Origin: Oscillospiraceae bacterium
GTDB taxonomy: Bacteria > Bacillota > Clostridia > Oscillospirales > Butyricicoccaceae
Assembly (NCBI GenBank): GCA_015068445.1
Contig: SVKN01000020.1
Coordinates: forward strand, 1 to 35,577
DNA: 35,577 nt
Reading direction: 5' to 3'
Shown here: positions 12,401 through 20,504 of the stretch, in pieces
Position numbering within the stretch: the first letter of the stretch is position 1
Layout: the number at the start of each line of letters is the position of its first letter
Position numbers and translations under genes: made by a program
The notes under the pieces: model-generated
Database searches by the model: none
Seen by the model: only the letters and a program-made list of their open reading frames with translations
What the model was told of the DNA's origin: nothing

Positions 12401-13791
12401 CCAAGGCCCATCAGGAGACGATCAACCTCTTCGGCAAGGAGAACGTCTTCCGCGCCGGCACCATCGGCACCGTCAAGTCCAAAACAGCCTACGGCTTCGT
12501 CAAGAAGTACCTGGAGGAGAAGGGCATGGTGCTCAACTCCGCCGAGATCAACCGCCTCGTGGCCGGGTGCACGGGCATCAAGCGCACCACAGGCCAGCAT
12601 CCCGGCGGTCTGATCGTCCTGCCGAGGGACCGCAACATCCACGAGTTCACTCCCGTCCAGCACCCCGCGGACGACGTGAACACCGACATCATCACCACCC
12701 ACTTCGATTATCACTCCATCCATGACAACCTGCTCAAGCTGGACCTGCTGGGCCACGATGACCCGACGATGATCCGCATGCTGGAGGACCTGTCGGGGCT
12801 GGATACGAAAAAGATCCCCCTGGACGACAAGGAGACCATGCGCATCTTCACGTCCATCGAGCCGCTGGGCATCGAGGGCGACGACATTCTGGAGGAGACC
12901 GGCGCCGCCGCCATCCCCGAGTTCGGCACGAAGAATGTCCGCGGCATGCTGGTTGACACGCAGCCCACCACCTTCGACGGCCTGCTGCGCATTTCCGGCC
13001 TGTCCCACGGCACCAACGTCTGGCGCAACAACGCCCAGGATTACATCCTCGCGGGCGTCGCCACGCTGGCCGACGTCATCTGCGTCCGCGACGACATCAC
13101 GCTCTATCTGATGCAGATGGGCATCGAACCCTCCCAGGCCTTCACCATGTCCGAGGCCGTCCGTAAGGGCAAGGGCCTCAAGCCCGACTGGGAGGAGATC
13201 ATGCGCGAGCATAAGATACCCGACTGGTACATCGAATCCTGCAACAAGATCGAGTACATGTTCCCCCGCGCACACGCCGTGGCCTACGTCATGATGGCCT
13301 TCCGCATCGCCTGGTTCAAGGTCCACCGCCCCCTGGATTTCTACGCCGCCTATTTCACCATCCGCGCCAATGGCTTCGACGCCGGGACCATGACGAAGGG
13401 CGATCAGACCGTGTGCAAGATGTACCGCTCCCTCAAGGCGCAGCCCAAGCGCTCCGCCGTGGAAGACGACACCATGGGCACGCTGGAGATCGTCCACGAG
13501 TTCTACAAGCGCGGCTTTACGTTCTCCAACGTCGATATCTATAAATCCGATGTCAAGCGCTTCCGCATCGAGGGCAACACCCTGATCCCACCCTTCACCA
13601 AGCTCCCCGGCGTGGGCGAGCAGGCGGCCCAGTCCATCGTCGCCGCCCGGGAAAAGGGCCCCTTTATGTCGGTGGAAGAGCTGATCTCCCGCTGCGACAA
13701 GGTCTCCAAGTCCGTCACCGAGGCCCTCGACGAAGCCGGCGCCCTGAACGGCATCCCCAAAACGAACCAGCTGAGTCTTTTCGACGCGTAA
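9463..13791 (+). CDS. polC: DNA polymerase III alpha subunit, PolC type
   Basis: The 1442-residue replicative polymerase is typical of low-GC-lineage Firmicutes and matches PolC length. In order: an N-terminal region, an Ala/Pro-rich linker near 170-200, an OB fold near 215-310, and a PHP domain beginning at VELHLHTTMS near 328. The PHP domain is split by a DEDDh 3'-5' exonuclease (FDLETTGLNP near 426, AHNADFDVSF near 507, HRADDDTEV near 565). The polymerase core follows, with GSRGSVGSSVVAYF near 887, a zinc module (CPNCKH, CPVCGH near 908-945) and the catalytic TPDIDLNFSGEYQ near 967. A helix-hairpin-helix-like segment (LPGVGEQAAQSI) lies near 1380. A strong terminator follows. Confidence 0.99.
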   Translation: MSARLRDVFTEADDGSAVFDLTIEEMTFAVSGDHLEVLLDSAGTTPEDLLADAKDAIERRYGIKNLHLRFACGEEKSREELILDKLREGYPSLLKAIDPATLSCDDGHISFNMSENWACREDDLRAALTSVCRDLGMNRVEVEARLCKAAVSFAEKRQQDLDRLYSENPMPPPAAAAPKAKAAPQNGQRSFQRRQAPKGETYVPPAEEDKIIYGKPVKRELIKIGDLTLDSDKVAVYGEIFSTELKKLNGKGKTVITFEMTDGTGSVRVVKVLPDEEVAPFKDNIKPGKAVVVQGKLSYSKFDNDNIITPFAVIKDKPKVRQDKAPEKRVELHLHTTMSTMDGLCDTKKVVSLAKSMGHRAIAITDHGVAQAFPDAMNAARAVNGKDEKDPFKIIYGMEAYCVDDIAGGIVRGTCGRTLDQELIVFDLETTGLNPILCEIIEIAAFKVKDGEIVDRYHTYVKPTKPIPPEITTLTGIDDERVRDASSIDVVLPQFLDFCGDLPLCAHNADFDVSFVKRACMQLGIKREFCYIDTVELSRALLPHLKRHKLNDLASEFRFTFNHHRADDDTEVLCRIFFELVSRMKQAGLRIGIDTLNEEMKAYSERIGDLVPKGKSYHLLILVKNMTGLMHLYEMISASHLKYFRRHPLIPLSLLLEKREGLILGSACEAGELFRAIVDGRPWEELKQLASIFDFLEIQPIGNNMFMVRSGEAKDVEQLRDFNRTVVRLADELGKPVCATGDVHFINPEDAIYREIIMTGMGFEDASQQAPLYFKTTDEMLDEFSYLGPERAYEVVVKNTNAIADQVEIIMPVKDGTYPPSIAHSAEEINDLARARAAELYGDELPPIVKDRLEMELGAIIGHGYDIMYIIAQKLVKKSLDDGYLVGSRGSVGSSVVAYFTGITEVNALKPHYRCPNCKHSIWDIEGDYRTGVDLPDRDCPVCGHKMDKDGFDIPFATFMGFKGEKTPDIDLNFSGEYQSKAHQETINLFGKENVFRAGTIGTVKSKTAYGFVKKYLEEKGMVLNSAEINRLVAGCTGIKRTTGQHPGGLIVLPRDRNIHEFTPVQHPADDVNTDIITTHFDYHSIHDNLLKLDLLGHDDPTMIRMLEDLSGLDTKKIPLDDKETMRIFTSIEPLGIEGDDILEETGAAAIPEFGTKNVRGMLVDTQPTTFDGLLRISGLSHGTNVWRNNAQDYILAGVATLADVICVRDDITLYLMQMGIEPSQAFTMSEAVRKGKGLKPDWEEIMREHKIPDWYIESCNKIEYMFPRAHAVAYVMMAFRIAWFKVHRPLDFYAAYFTIRANGFDAGTMTKGDQTVCKMYRSLKAQPKRSAVEDDTMGTLEIVHEFYKRGFTFSNVDIYKSDVKRFRIEGNTLIPPFTKLPGVGEQAAQSIVAAREKGPFMSVEELISRCDKVSKSVTEALDEAGALNGIPKTNQLSLFDA

Positions 13792-13826
13792 AAAAGGCGC
13801 TGGGCCCTCGCGGCCCGGCGCCTTTT
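13792..13826 (+). terminator. Terminator after polC
   Basis: Starting on the second base after the polC stop codon, AAAAGGCGCTGGGCC (13792-13806) pairs with GGCCCGGCGCCTTTT (13812-13826), with one G-T wobble, around loop CCTCGC-like 13807-13811. The A and T runs at both ends let it work in both directions. It separates the core operon from the accessory block. Confidence 0.9.
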
Positions 13827-13843
13827 CATGTATAGTGTATGGA

Positions 13844-14128
13844 TTAACACTGAACCAGTGGCATTTTCCTGAAGCTCCCGGCGAACTTTGCCAGTGTCTC
13901 GATACTCTCTTCGACGATGGTCTTTCCCTTCTCAGCCGTAGAGAGTGGGTCACTGTTGACGCCATGTGGCGTCTCCTCGCGATTGGCGAAAGAGAAGTAG
14001 GCTGCGATAAGCTGCGTGCGACAGATCATAAGGCCGTCCAAGAGCCGAACTGGGGCAAGATGGCGGTGATTCACGGTATGATCGACTGCACTGCTGGAGA
14101 GGGAGTTTTGGTTTTCACGGATGCCCAT
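13844..14128 (-). pseudogene. Creatininase-family remnant (C-terminal piece)
   Basis: A 94-codon minus-strand frame ends with residues resembling the C-terminus of creatininase/creatinine amidohydrolase proteins: TPHGVNSDPLSTAEKG followed by an amphipathic helix (IVEESIETLAKFAGSF). The N-terminal two thirds, with the metal-binding His/Glu residues, is absent. Upstream, at about 14115-14128, the sequence runs straight into another remnant on the plus strand. The family assignment rests on the C-terminal motif only and is moderate. An intact relative lies at 21348-22112. Codon use is less G/C-rich at third positions than in the core genes. It is unlikely to make a working enzyme. Confidence 0.5.
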
Positions 14129-14836
14129 CCCTCAACAGACCCAGACCATCGTCATAGAGCGCCTGACGGAGATGGCATGCGATCCGCAGGGCAGGAAAGA
14201 GCTGATCCGCATCGTGCAGGACACACGGGATGCCAACACTGGCCGTTATAAATCCACTGATCCCTCGAAGGCATATATCCTGTCCTCGCCGACGCATCCG
14301 GAGTACAACGGCAGGCAGATCGTCGAGATCGCGGTAGGGCATAACAAGTCGTCTGCCGCCGTCGCTGCCGATACGATGGCAGACAACGTCATGCACACTG
14401 TCGGGAAGCGCGTCGATATCATAGGGCAGGAAGATGCAGCCGCTGCCTGCACCATCCCGGGGTCATGCCTGTTATCGACGGCGCGATGCTGCTGTCAGGC
14501 GAGGCTGCACATCCACGTGTCCGCGGCACTTTCACGCGGCTCCTCGGTCGTATGTGCATTTGCGGCGACCTGCTGAGCGTAGAGGCCACGATCCTCAAAA
14601 TGACGTCGCTGCCCGCCCGCATCTATGGCTTCCGCACCAAGGGTCAGCTGCATGAGGGCATGGACGCTGACCTTGTCGTATTCGACCCCGACAGGCTTAT
14701 CGACAACGCCACAGTCGCCGACTATGCCGCACTCAACGTTGGACTGAATTACGCCATCGCCGCCGGGCAGATCGCCGCCGTAGACGGTCGCGTCACCGGC
14801 ATCAAAGCCGGTAAAATCCTTCCTGCGTCGCTGTAG
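14121..14836 (+). pseudogene. D-aminoacylase / N-acyl-D-amino-acid deacylase remnant
   Basis: Two plus-strand frames together give the C-terminal part of an amidohydrolase-superfamily D-aminoacylase. The first frame (14121 to about 14462) carries RLTEMACDPQGRKEL and a region ending IIGQEDAAAACTIPG. A frameshift near 14460-14465 moves reading to the second frame, which contains AAHPRVRGTFTRLLG and the highly typical KGQLHEGMDADLVVFDPD, ending with TAG at 14834-14836. The N-terminal half, including the metal-binding HxH and most of the barrel, is missing. Such enzymes release D-amino acids from N-acyl or peptide derivatives, fitting the peptide transporter behind it. A stem-loop follows the stop codon. 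Confidence 0.7.
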
Positions 14837-14859
14837 CCGACTGTGATACAGAAAATGAC

Positions 14860-14884
14860 CGTGATGTTTATCACGACATTTTTT
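14860..14884 (+). terminator. Weak terminator after the D-aminoacylase remnant
   Basis: CGTGAT (14860-14865) pairs with ATCACG (14870-14875) around a GTTT loop, followed by ACATTTTTT (to 14884). The stem is only six pairs, but the T run is good. It lies 24 bases after the remnant's stop codon and may be left over from the intact gene. Confidence 0.5.
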
Positions 14885-14916
14885 ATAAGCTCATTTGTTG
14901 GAAGTAACGAAACGAT

Positions 14917-15007
14917 TCGATATGTTTCGATTCATATCGACTTTTATCTCGATGAGTATTACAATTGATTCAAACATATCGTAACATTACCTCCGTATAC
15001 GTTACGA
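14917..15007 (+). promoter_or_regulatory. Putative control region of the peptide transporter
   Basis: The 237-base A/T-rich gap before the transporter holds no gene. TCGATATG (14917-14924) and CATATCGA (14933-14940) form an inverted repeat, and TCGTAAC (14979-14985) and GTTACGA (15001-15007) form another. Several scattered TATCG/CGATA words recur. A weak TTGGAA (14898-14903)/TATGTT (14921-14926) pair with a 17-base spacer overlaps the first repeat, so a repressor site is plausible. No strong promoter was found. Confidence 0.35.
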
Positions 15008-15073
15008 AATGTATCGTATTCGCGCTGTATCCGTGGCGCGGGACAAAACGAATCAAGTGAAAGGAAGAGAATT

Positions 15074-16615
15074 ATGAAAAAGCTGATTGCAGCGACACTT
15101 GCTTTGATGCTCTGTCTCAGTTTGTTGGCCGCCTGCGGCGGACAGGAGCAGTCCAACAACGGCAGCGGCACTACATCTGGCGCCGTCCATCGCGATACGC
15201 TGACTGTCGCGCTGTCCCGCGAGCCCAAGACGCTGATCCCCCACGAGAGCAATGATACCGGCACGGCTCCCGTGACCCATCAGTACTGTGAGTCACTTCT
15301 GCAGGTAAATACCGAAGGCGAGGTTGAGCCTTGCCTGGCGACCTCCTGGGAAATGATCGATGACACCCATTATCGTTTCCACCTGCGTGAGGGCGTCAAG
15401 TTCTCCGATGGCAGCGACTTCACCGCAGAAGACGTTCTGTTCACGTTGGAGAAGTGCGTTGAGTCCCCTTCAACCTCCTCCTAAGTGGGGCCCATCGATA
15501 TTGCCAACAGCACCATCGAGGATGACCATACAGTTGTCATCGCACTGAGCGAACCTTGTCCGCCCTTTGTCAACTTCATGAGCCTCGATATTTGTGGCAT
15601 CGTCAGCAAAAAGGCCATGGAAGCTGACCCTGAGGGTTATGCAAAGCAGCCCATTGGTACCGGTCCCTTCAAGTTCGTCGAATGGGCCACTGGCGATTAC
15701 ATCAAACTGGAAGCTAACAAGGATTGGTGGGGCGGTGAGGTCAATTTTGATACGCTGATGCTCCGGATTATCCCTGAAGGTGCTACCCGTGCCATCGAGG
15801 CCGAATCCGGCGGCGTTGATCTGGCGCACATCACAATCACCGATGTTCCCACTGTCGATGAAGACGAGAACGTCGATCTGATGATCCAGCCTATTTACAA
15901 TACCAGCTTTGTTTCTTTCAACTGCAGTGTCAAGCCCTTCGATAATCTGAAGGTCCGTCAGGCAATCTCCCTGGCTCTCGACTGCGATGCCATCGTCAAG
16001 GCGGTCTACGGGGAATACGCCGACGTTGCCGACTCCTTCCTATCTCCTGCCATCTGGGGCTATCACTCTGCCGAGAGCGAGTTCCAGGGTCATGACGTGG
16101 AGAAGGCAAAGAAGCTCCTGGAGGAGGCAGGTTATGGCAGCGGCTTCTCCTGTACGATGATCTCCAATGGCAATCAGGCTTTGGCTGAGATGATCCAGGC
16201 CCAGCTCGGTGAGATCGGCGTCAATGTCACGCTGAATGTCACTGACTTTGCAAACTGGCTGGATGCTCTGGTCAACGGTAAGCAGGAGATGTATATCGGC
16301 GGATGGACGTGCCCCTCAGGCGACGCCTCCGAAGCGTTTGACTATTTCGAGTCTGCCAACTTCGGCGCGGGCGGCAATCGCTCTTACTATGCAAACGATG
16401 AGGCCGACCGTCTGATCAAGATTATCGACACCGAGACCGACACTGATAAACGTATGCAAGCCTGCGTGGATGCACAGGAGCTGCTGGCTGATGAGTGTGT
16501 CACCGTCGGTTTGAACGTCGGTGCCGCTTACTGGGCTGTCAGCAAGGATATTCAGGGCTATGTCGTTCTGCCGTCCCAGAGTCCTGATTTTGCTCATATC
16601 ACCTTTGCCAAATAA
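15074..16615 (+). pseudogene. Peptide ABC transporter substrate-binding lipoprotein, interrupted by in-frame TAA
   Basis: Residues 1-136 (15074-15481) and the frame from 15485 to 16615 lie in the same reading frame, split by one TAA at 15482-15484. Joined, they give about 513 residues, the normal size of family-5 (DppA/OppA) binding proteins. The N-terminus is a lipoprotein signal with lipobox LLAAC at about residue 21. The first half has the family motifs VALSREPKTLIPHE and FHLREGVKFSDG; the second half continues with GTGPFKFVEW, LKVRQAISLALD and the C-terminal lobe. Only a nonsense change is visible; a sequencing error or readthrough cannot be excluded. A GTG directly after the stop could restart translation, but the product would lack export. 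Confidence 0.8.
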
Positions 16616-16641
16616 ACACGATCCAACTACCTTTCTGACGC

Positions 16642-16664
16642 GGGGGCGGGCATAGCCCGCCCCC
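16642..16664 (+). other. Intercistronic hairpin between binding-protein and permease genes
   Basis: GGGGGCGGGC (16642-16651) pairs perfectly with GCCCGCCCCC (16655-16664) around ATA. No T run follows, so it is not a standard terminator. Such hairpins behind binding-protein genes often protect the upstream mRNA so that more binding protein than permease is made; that role here is inferred. Confidence 0.6.
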
Positions 16665-16697
16665 TGCACTATTCCTTGATAACAAGAGGAGGATACA

Positions 16698-17666
16698 ATG
16701 GGAAAATACATAGCAAAGCGCCTCCTGATGATGATCCCCGTTATCCTGGGCGTCGTGCTGGTTGTCTTCACCATTCTCCGCCTGTCGCCCACAGATCCCA
16801 TCCGAACGATCCTGGGCGATATGGCGAGTCAGGAGGAGGTCGACCAGATGCGCGAGGAAGTCGGCCTCAACGATCCATTCCCGATACAGTTTTTCAATTA
16901 CCTCAAGGGCATCCTGACGAAGTTTGACTTCGGCTACTCCTGGGTCAATAAAAACACGGTCGTCGATGAGATCAAAAACCGGTTCCCCATCACGCTGCAG
17001 CTGGCCATCCTCAGCACCCTGCTGGCCACGGCTATCGGCATTCCGCTGGGCATCATCTCGGCGATCAAGCAGTACAGCCTGCTGGATAATATCGTCAGCA
17101 TCCTTGCGCTTATCTTCCTGGCCATGCCCGGCTTCTGGTTCGCACTGATGCTGATCATCACTTTCAGCCTGAAATACCATCTGTTCCCGGCCTCCGGCTG
17201 GTACGGACTCAAATACATGGTACTGCCGATCATCGCCAGCGGCACGGGTTGCGTCGCCGGCATCATGCGCACCATGCGCTCCAACATGTTGGAGGTCATC
17301 CGTCAGGATTACATCCGCACGGCACGCGCAAAAGGACTGAAGGAGCGTACCATCATCGTCCGTCATGCCCTGCGCAACGCTCTGATCCCCGTGGTAACGC
17401 TGATCGGCATGCAGTTCGGCCGACAACTGGGCGGCGTTTTCGTACTTGAGACGATCTTTGCGATTCCGGGCATGGGTAAGATGCTTGTTGACGCCTGCTC
17501 CGTTAAGAACATCCCTATCGTCCAGGGCGGCGTCATCTTTATCGCCGTCGTCTTCGGTGTCGTCAACCTGATCGTAGATATCCTGTACAGCTTTATCGAT
17601 CCGCGTATGTCTTCGCAGTACAAGGGCGGTAAAAAGGAAAAGAAGGGAGCGACGGCCAATGCCTGA
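16698..17666 (+). CDS. Peptide ABC transporter permease, DppB/OppB type
   Basis: The 322-residue inner-membrane protein has an N-terminal transmembrane helix (residues 9-30) and about five more from residue 98 onward. The permease EAA loop that docks to the ATPase is seen as DYIRTARAKGLKERTI near residue 205, followed by HALRNALIPVVT. The terminal segment ILYSFIDPRM is characteristic of DppB-type permeases. The ATG follows AGGAGG. The stop overlaps the next permease by eight bases. Codons use A and T at third positions more than the core genes do. Substrate is probably di- or oligopeptides or a related compound; it cannot be named from sequence. Confidence 0.93.
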   Translation: MGKYIAKRLLMMIPVILGVVLVVFTILRLSPTDPIRTILGDMASQEEVDQMREEVGLNDPFPIQFFNYLKGILTKFDFGYSWVNKNTVVDEIKNRFPITLQLAILSTLLATAIGIPLGIISAIKQYSLLDNIVSILALIFLAMPGFWFALMLIITFSLKYHLFPASGWYGLKYMVLPIIASGTGCVAGIMRTMRSNMLEVIRQDYIRTARAKGLKERTIIVRHALRNALIPVVTLIGMQFGRQLGGVFVLETIFAIPGMGKMLVDACSVKNIPIVQGGVIFIAVVFGVVNLIVDILYSFIDPRMSSQYKGGKKEKKGATANA

Positions 17667-18525
17667 AAAAAACAAGAAAAAGCAGCGCGGCTTCTTTGCC
17701 GACACATGGCACCGTCTATGCAAAAGCCGTCTGGCCGTCCTCGGCATGATCGTGCTTGTGATTTTTGCCTTGCTGGCGATTTTTGCCGATCAGATCGCAC
17801 CTTATCCTTATGACCTGCAGAACCTTGAGAAAATCGGCCTTTCACCATGCGCCGAGTACCTGCTTGGCACGGACAATCTGGGCCGCTGCATGTTCAGCCG
17901 TCTGGTCTACGGCGCGCGCATCTCGCTGCGAATCGGCTTTATTTCCGTGTCTATCTCGCTGCTTGCTGGCGGCACACTGGGCGCTGTCGCCGGTTTCTAC
18001 GGCGGCAAGGCCGACATGATTATTATGCGCTGCCTGGACGTCATGATGGCGATTCCCAGTGTTCTTCTGGCCATCGTCATTTCTGCCACGCTGGGCACCG
18101 GCGTACGCAACCTGATGATCGCTATTGGCATTTCGTCCATCCCATCCTTTGCCCGTATCGTCCGCGCCTCCACTATGGGCCTGCGCGGGCAGGAGTATAT
18201 TGAAGCTGCGCGGCTGTCCGGCTGCTCGGATTTCCGCATTATTACCCGCCATATCCTGCCCAATATCTTGGCGCCTGTCATCGTGCAGGTGACGCTCGGC
18301 CTGGCGCTGGCTATTCTCAATGCGTCTTCCTTGAGCTTCCTCGGTCTGGGCGTTCAGGCGCCGTATCCGGAGTGGGGATCCATGCTGGCCGCCGGCCGCA
18401 GCTATATGCGCCAGTATCCGCATATGGTCCTCTATCCGGGCCTTGCCATCGTGTTTCTCGTCCTTTCACTTAACATGATCGGAGACGGTCTGCGCGACGC
18501 TCTTGATCCGCGTATGAAGAACTGA
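17659..18525 (+). CDS. Peptide ABC transporter permease, DppC/OppC type
   Basis: The 288-residue membrane protein pairs with the preceding permease. It has the OppC N-terminal segment with a first membrane helix near residues 28-47, then [22 protein letters not shown] near 67-88 (GTDxxGRD-like, with the usual Asp replaced by Cys), further helices, and the EAA loop [17 protein letters not shown] near 176. It ends with [14 protein letters not shown], the standard DppC tail. It overlaps the dppB-like gene by eight bases, and its TGA overlaps the ribosome site of the ATPase gene, so the genes are translationally coupled. Confidence 0.93.
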   Translation: MPEKNKKKQRGFFADTWHRLCKSRLAVLGMIVLVIFALLAIFADQIAPYPYDLQNLEKIGLSPCAEYLLGTDNLGRCMFSRLVYGARISLRIGFISVSISLLAGGTLGAVAGFYGGKADMIIMRCLDVMMAIPSVLLAIVISATLGTGVRNLMIAIGISSIPSFARIVRASTMGLRGQEYIEAARLSGCSDFRIITRHILPNILAPVIVQVTLGLALAILNASSLSFLGLGVQAPYPEWGSMLAAGRSYMRQYPHMVLYPGLAIVFLVLSLNMIGDGLRDALDPRMKN

Positions 18526-18533
18526 GGTGCCGC

Positions 18534-20447
18534 ATGAGTACACAGCTTGAGATCAAAAATCTTTCGATCCAATACAAAACAGAAGACACCACCGTTTATG
18601 CCGTCAACGGACTTGATCTGACAATCGAACAGGGAACCTGTCTCGGTCTTGTGGGTGAAACAGGCGCCGGCAAGACGACTACAGCGTTAGGCATACTCCG
18701 GCTGCTCCCCGTCCCACAGGGCCAGTACACCTCCGGTGAGATTCATTTCAACGGCATCGACCTGATGAGTCTCGGCGATGACGCCATGCGCGAGATCCGC
18801 GGAAAGGCGATCTCAATGATATTTCAGGACCCCATGACAAGCCTCAATCCTGTCCTGACGGTCGGCCGACAGATCTCAGAGGTCATCCAGCTTCATGAGC
18901 AGTGCTCCCGTCAGCAAGCCGATGATCGCGCCAAGGAGATGCTGGAGCTCGTCGGCATCCCCGGCGAGCGCAGCGAGGAATACCCGCACCAGTTCTCCGG
19001 CGGCATGAAGCAGCGCGTTGTCATTGCCATCGCACTGTCCTGCAACCCTGAGCTGTTGATAGCGGACGAGCCGACAACGGCGCTCGACGTAACGATCCAG
19101 GCGCAGGTGCTGGAGCTGTTGCGCGAGCTTAAGGCCCGCTTCAATACATCCACCATTTTGATCACCCATGATCTCGGCGTTGTGGCGCAGATGTGCGATC
19201 ATGTAGCCATCATGTATTCCGGTATGATCATGGAATATGGCTCACTGGCTGATATCTATAAGAACACCCTGCATCCCTATACCCTTGGCCTGTTCGGTTC
19301 GATCCCCGATCTGGAGAACGACGTGCCGCGCCTTAAGCCAATCCCAGGTATGGTACCTGATCCGACGGAGGAGATCGTCGGATGCCCCTTTGCCAACCGC
19401 TGTGATCGCACAGACGAGGTATGCCGCACCAGCCTGCCGCAGCTGCGGAACGTGGGGGTGAGCACACGGTCCGCTGCCATCATCTGGAGGGAAAAGCACA
19501 TGAGTAACGCATTGCTGGAGGTCAGAGACCTCAAAAAATACTTCAAGACGCCCAAGGGCATGCTCCATGCTGTGGACGGTGTCAACTTCGTCATCGAAGG
19601 AGGAAAGACACTGGGTATCGTTGGCGAATCCGGCTGCGGGAAATCCACGCTGGGCCGCGTTATCGTTCAGCTGCTGGAGGCTACGGGCGGGCAGGTCCTG
19701 TTCGAGGGCAAGGACGTCACGCACTTGACAAAGAGCGAGCTTAAGTCATACCGCCGCAACATGCAAATGATCTTCCAAGATCCATTCTCCAGTCTAAACC
19801 CCCGCATGTCGGTCTCTCAGACGATAGAAGAACCGCTGCGCAACACAAAGGAGGCGCTGGAGGGCCGGAAGATGGATGAAGCTGTCCGGGAGCTGATGGA
19901 GACCGTCGGCCTCGCGCCCCGCCTGGCAGGATCTTATCCGCACGAGTTGGACGGCGGCCGCCGACAGCGCATCGGCATCGCCCGTGCGTTGGCGCTCAAT
20001 CCCAGATTCATTGTCTGCGACGAGCCTGTTTCGGCACTGGATGTTTCGATACAGGCACAGGTGCTGAATCTGATGATGGACCTGCAGGACGAGCGCGGAC
20101 TTACGTATATGTTCATCACGCACGATCTCAGTGTCGTCAAGCATATCGCTGATGACATCGGCGTCATGTACCTTGGCATGATGGTGGAAAAGTGCGGCGC
20201 TAAGCACATTTTCAAAAACCCGCTGCATCCCTATACGCAGGCGCTTTTGTCGGCGATTCCTACAATCAATATCGACAATCCGCCGCGCCATATCCCGTTG
20301 AAGGGCGAGCTCACTTCGCCCATTGAGCCAAAGCCTGGCTGTCGCTTTGCGCCACGCTGCGTCCGCGCCGTTGAACGCTGCTTCCGGGAGACGCCCATGC
20401 TGCGTGAGTTGGAAACAGATCATTTTGTGGCTTGCCATGAGGTTTAA
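18534..20447 (+). CDS. Fused double ATP-binding protein of a peptide ABC transporter (DppD-DppF type)
   Basis: The 637-residue protein holds two complete ABC ATPases. The first (about 1-320) has Walker [10 protein letters not shown], signature FSGGMKQR, Walker [13 protein letters not shown] and the oligopeptide C-terminal motif [14 protein letters not shown]. The second (about 323-637) has Walker [11 protein letters not shown]-loop [13 protein letters not shown], an altered signature LDGGRRQR, Walker [13 protein letters not shown] and its own [14 protein letters not shown] tail. At the joint, the DNA keeps GGAGGG (19486-19491) followed nine bases later by ATG (19500), as if two genes became joined by loss of a stop codon; the second half may also be made separately. 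It powers import by the two permeases before it. Confidence 0.93.
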   Translation: MSTQLEIKNLSIQYKTEDTTVYAVNGLDLTIEQGTCLGLVGETGAGKTTTALGILRLLPVPQGQYTSGEIHFNGIDLMSLGDDAMREIRGKAISMIFQDPMTSLNPVLTVGRQISEVIQLHEQCSRQQADDRAKEMLELVGIPGERSEEYPHQFSGGMKQRVVIAIALSCNPELLIADEPTTALDVTIQAQVLELLRELKARFNTSTILITHDLGVVAQMCDHVAIMYSGMIMEYGSLADIYKNTLHPYTLGLFGSIPDLENDVPRLKPIPGMVPDPTEEIVGCPFANRCDRTDEVCRTSLPQLRNVGVSTRSAAIIWREKHMSNALLEVRDLKKYFKTPKGMLHAVDGVNFVIEGGKTLGIVGESGCGKSTLGRVIVQLLEATGGQVLFEGKDVTHLTKSELKSYRRNMQMIFQDPFSSLNPRMSVSQTIEEPLRNTKEALEGRKMDEAVRELMETVGLAPRLAGSYPHELDGGRRQRIGIARALALNPRFIVCDEPVSALDVSIQAQVLNLMMDLQDERGLTYMFITHDLSVVKHIADDIGVMYLGMMVEKCGAKHIFKNPLHPYTQALLSAIPTINIDNPPRHIPLKGELTSPIEPKPGCRFAPRCVRAVERCFRETPMLRELETDHFVACHEV

Positions 20448-20460
20448 AATCGTTCATAAT
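20432..20460 (+). promoter_or_regulatory. Candidate promoter for the amidohydrolase-creatininase pair
   Basis: TTGCCA (20432-20437) and CATAAT (20455-20460) each match the vegetative consensus at 5/6 with a 17-base spacer. The -35 lies inside the end of the ATPase gene. The -10 is part of a 13-base word (CATAATAGTTACA) repeated directly at 20455-20467 and 20470-20482, which may be a regulator site. Confidence 0.5.
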
Positions 20461-20504
20461 AGTTACAACCATAATAGTTACAGCGGAAAGGTTGGAGGCA
20501 CCCT

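Noticed and set aside
9127-13965. Very long antisense open frames opposite polC and ispG
   Set aside because: They consist of Val/Asp/Gly/Ala-rich nonsense mirrored from G/C-ending codons and have no family motifs; the plus-strand polC and ispG are unmistakable.
13835-14251. Plus-strand frame of 138 codons after polC
   Set aside because: It begins inside the terminator region and lies opposite the creatininase-like remnant, whose minus-strand translation has family motifs while this one has none.
15482-15484. Programmed recoding (selenocysteine or pyrrolysine) in the binding protein
   Set aside because: The codon is TAA, not TGA or TAG, and no recoding element is visible; nonsense mutation or sequence error is simpler.
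13830-20500. Integrative element or prophage
   Set aside because: No integrase, transposase, tRNA target or flanking att-like repeat was found; only codon style and decay suggest transfer.
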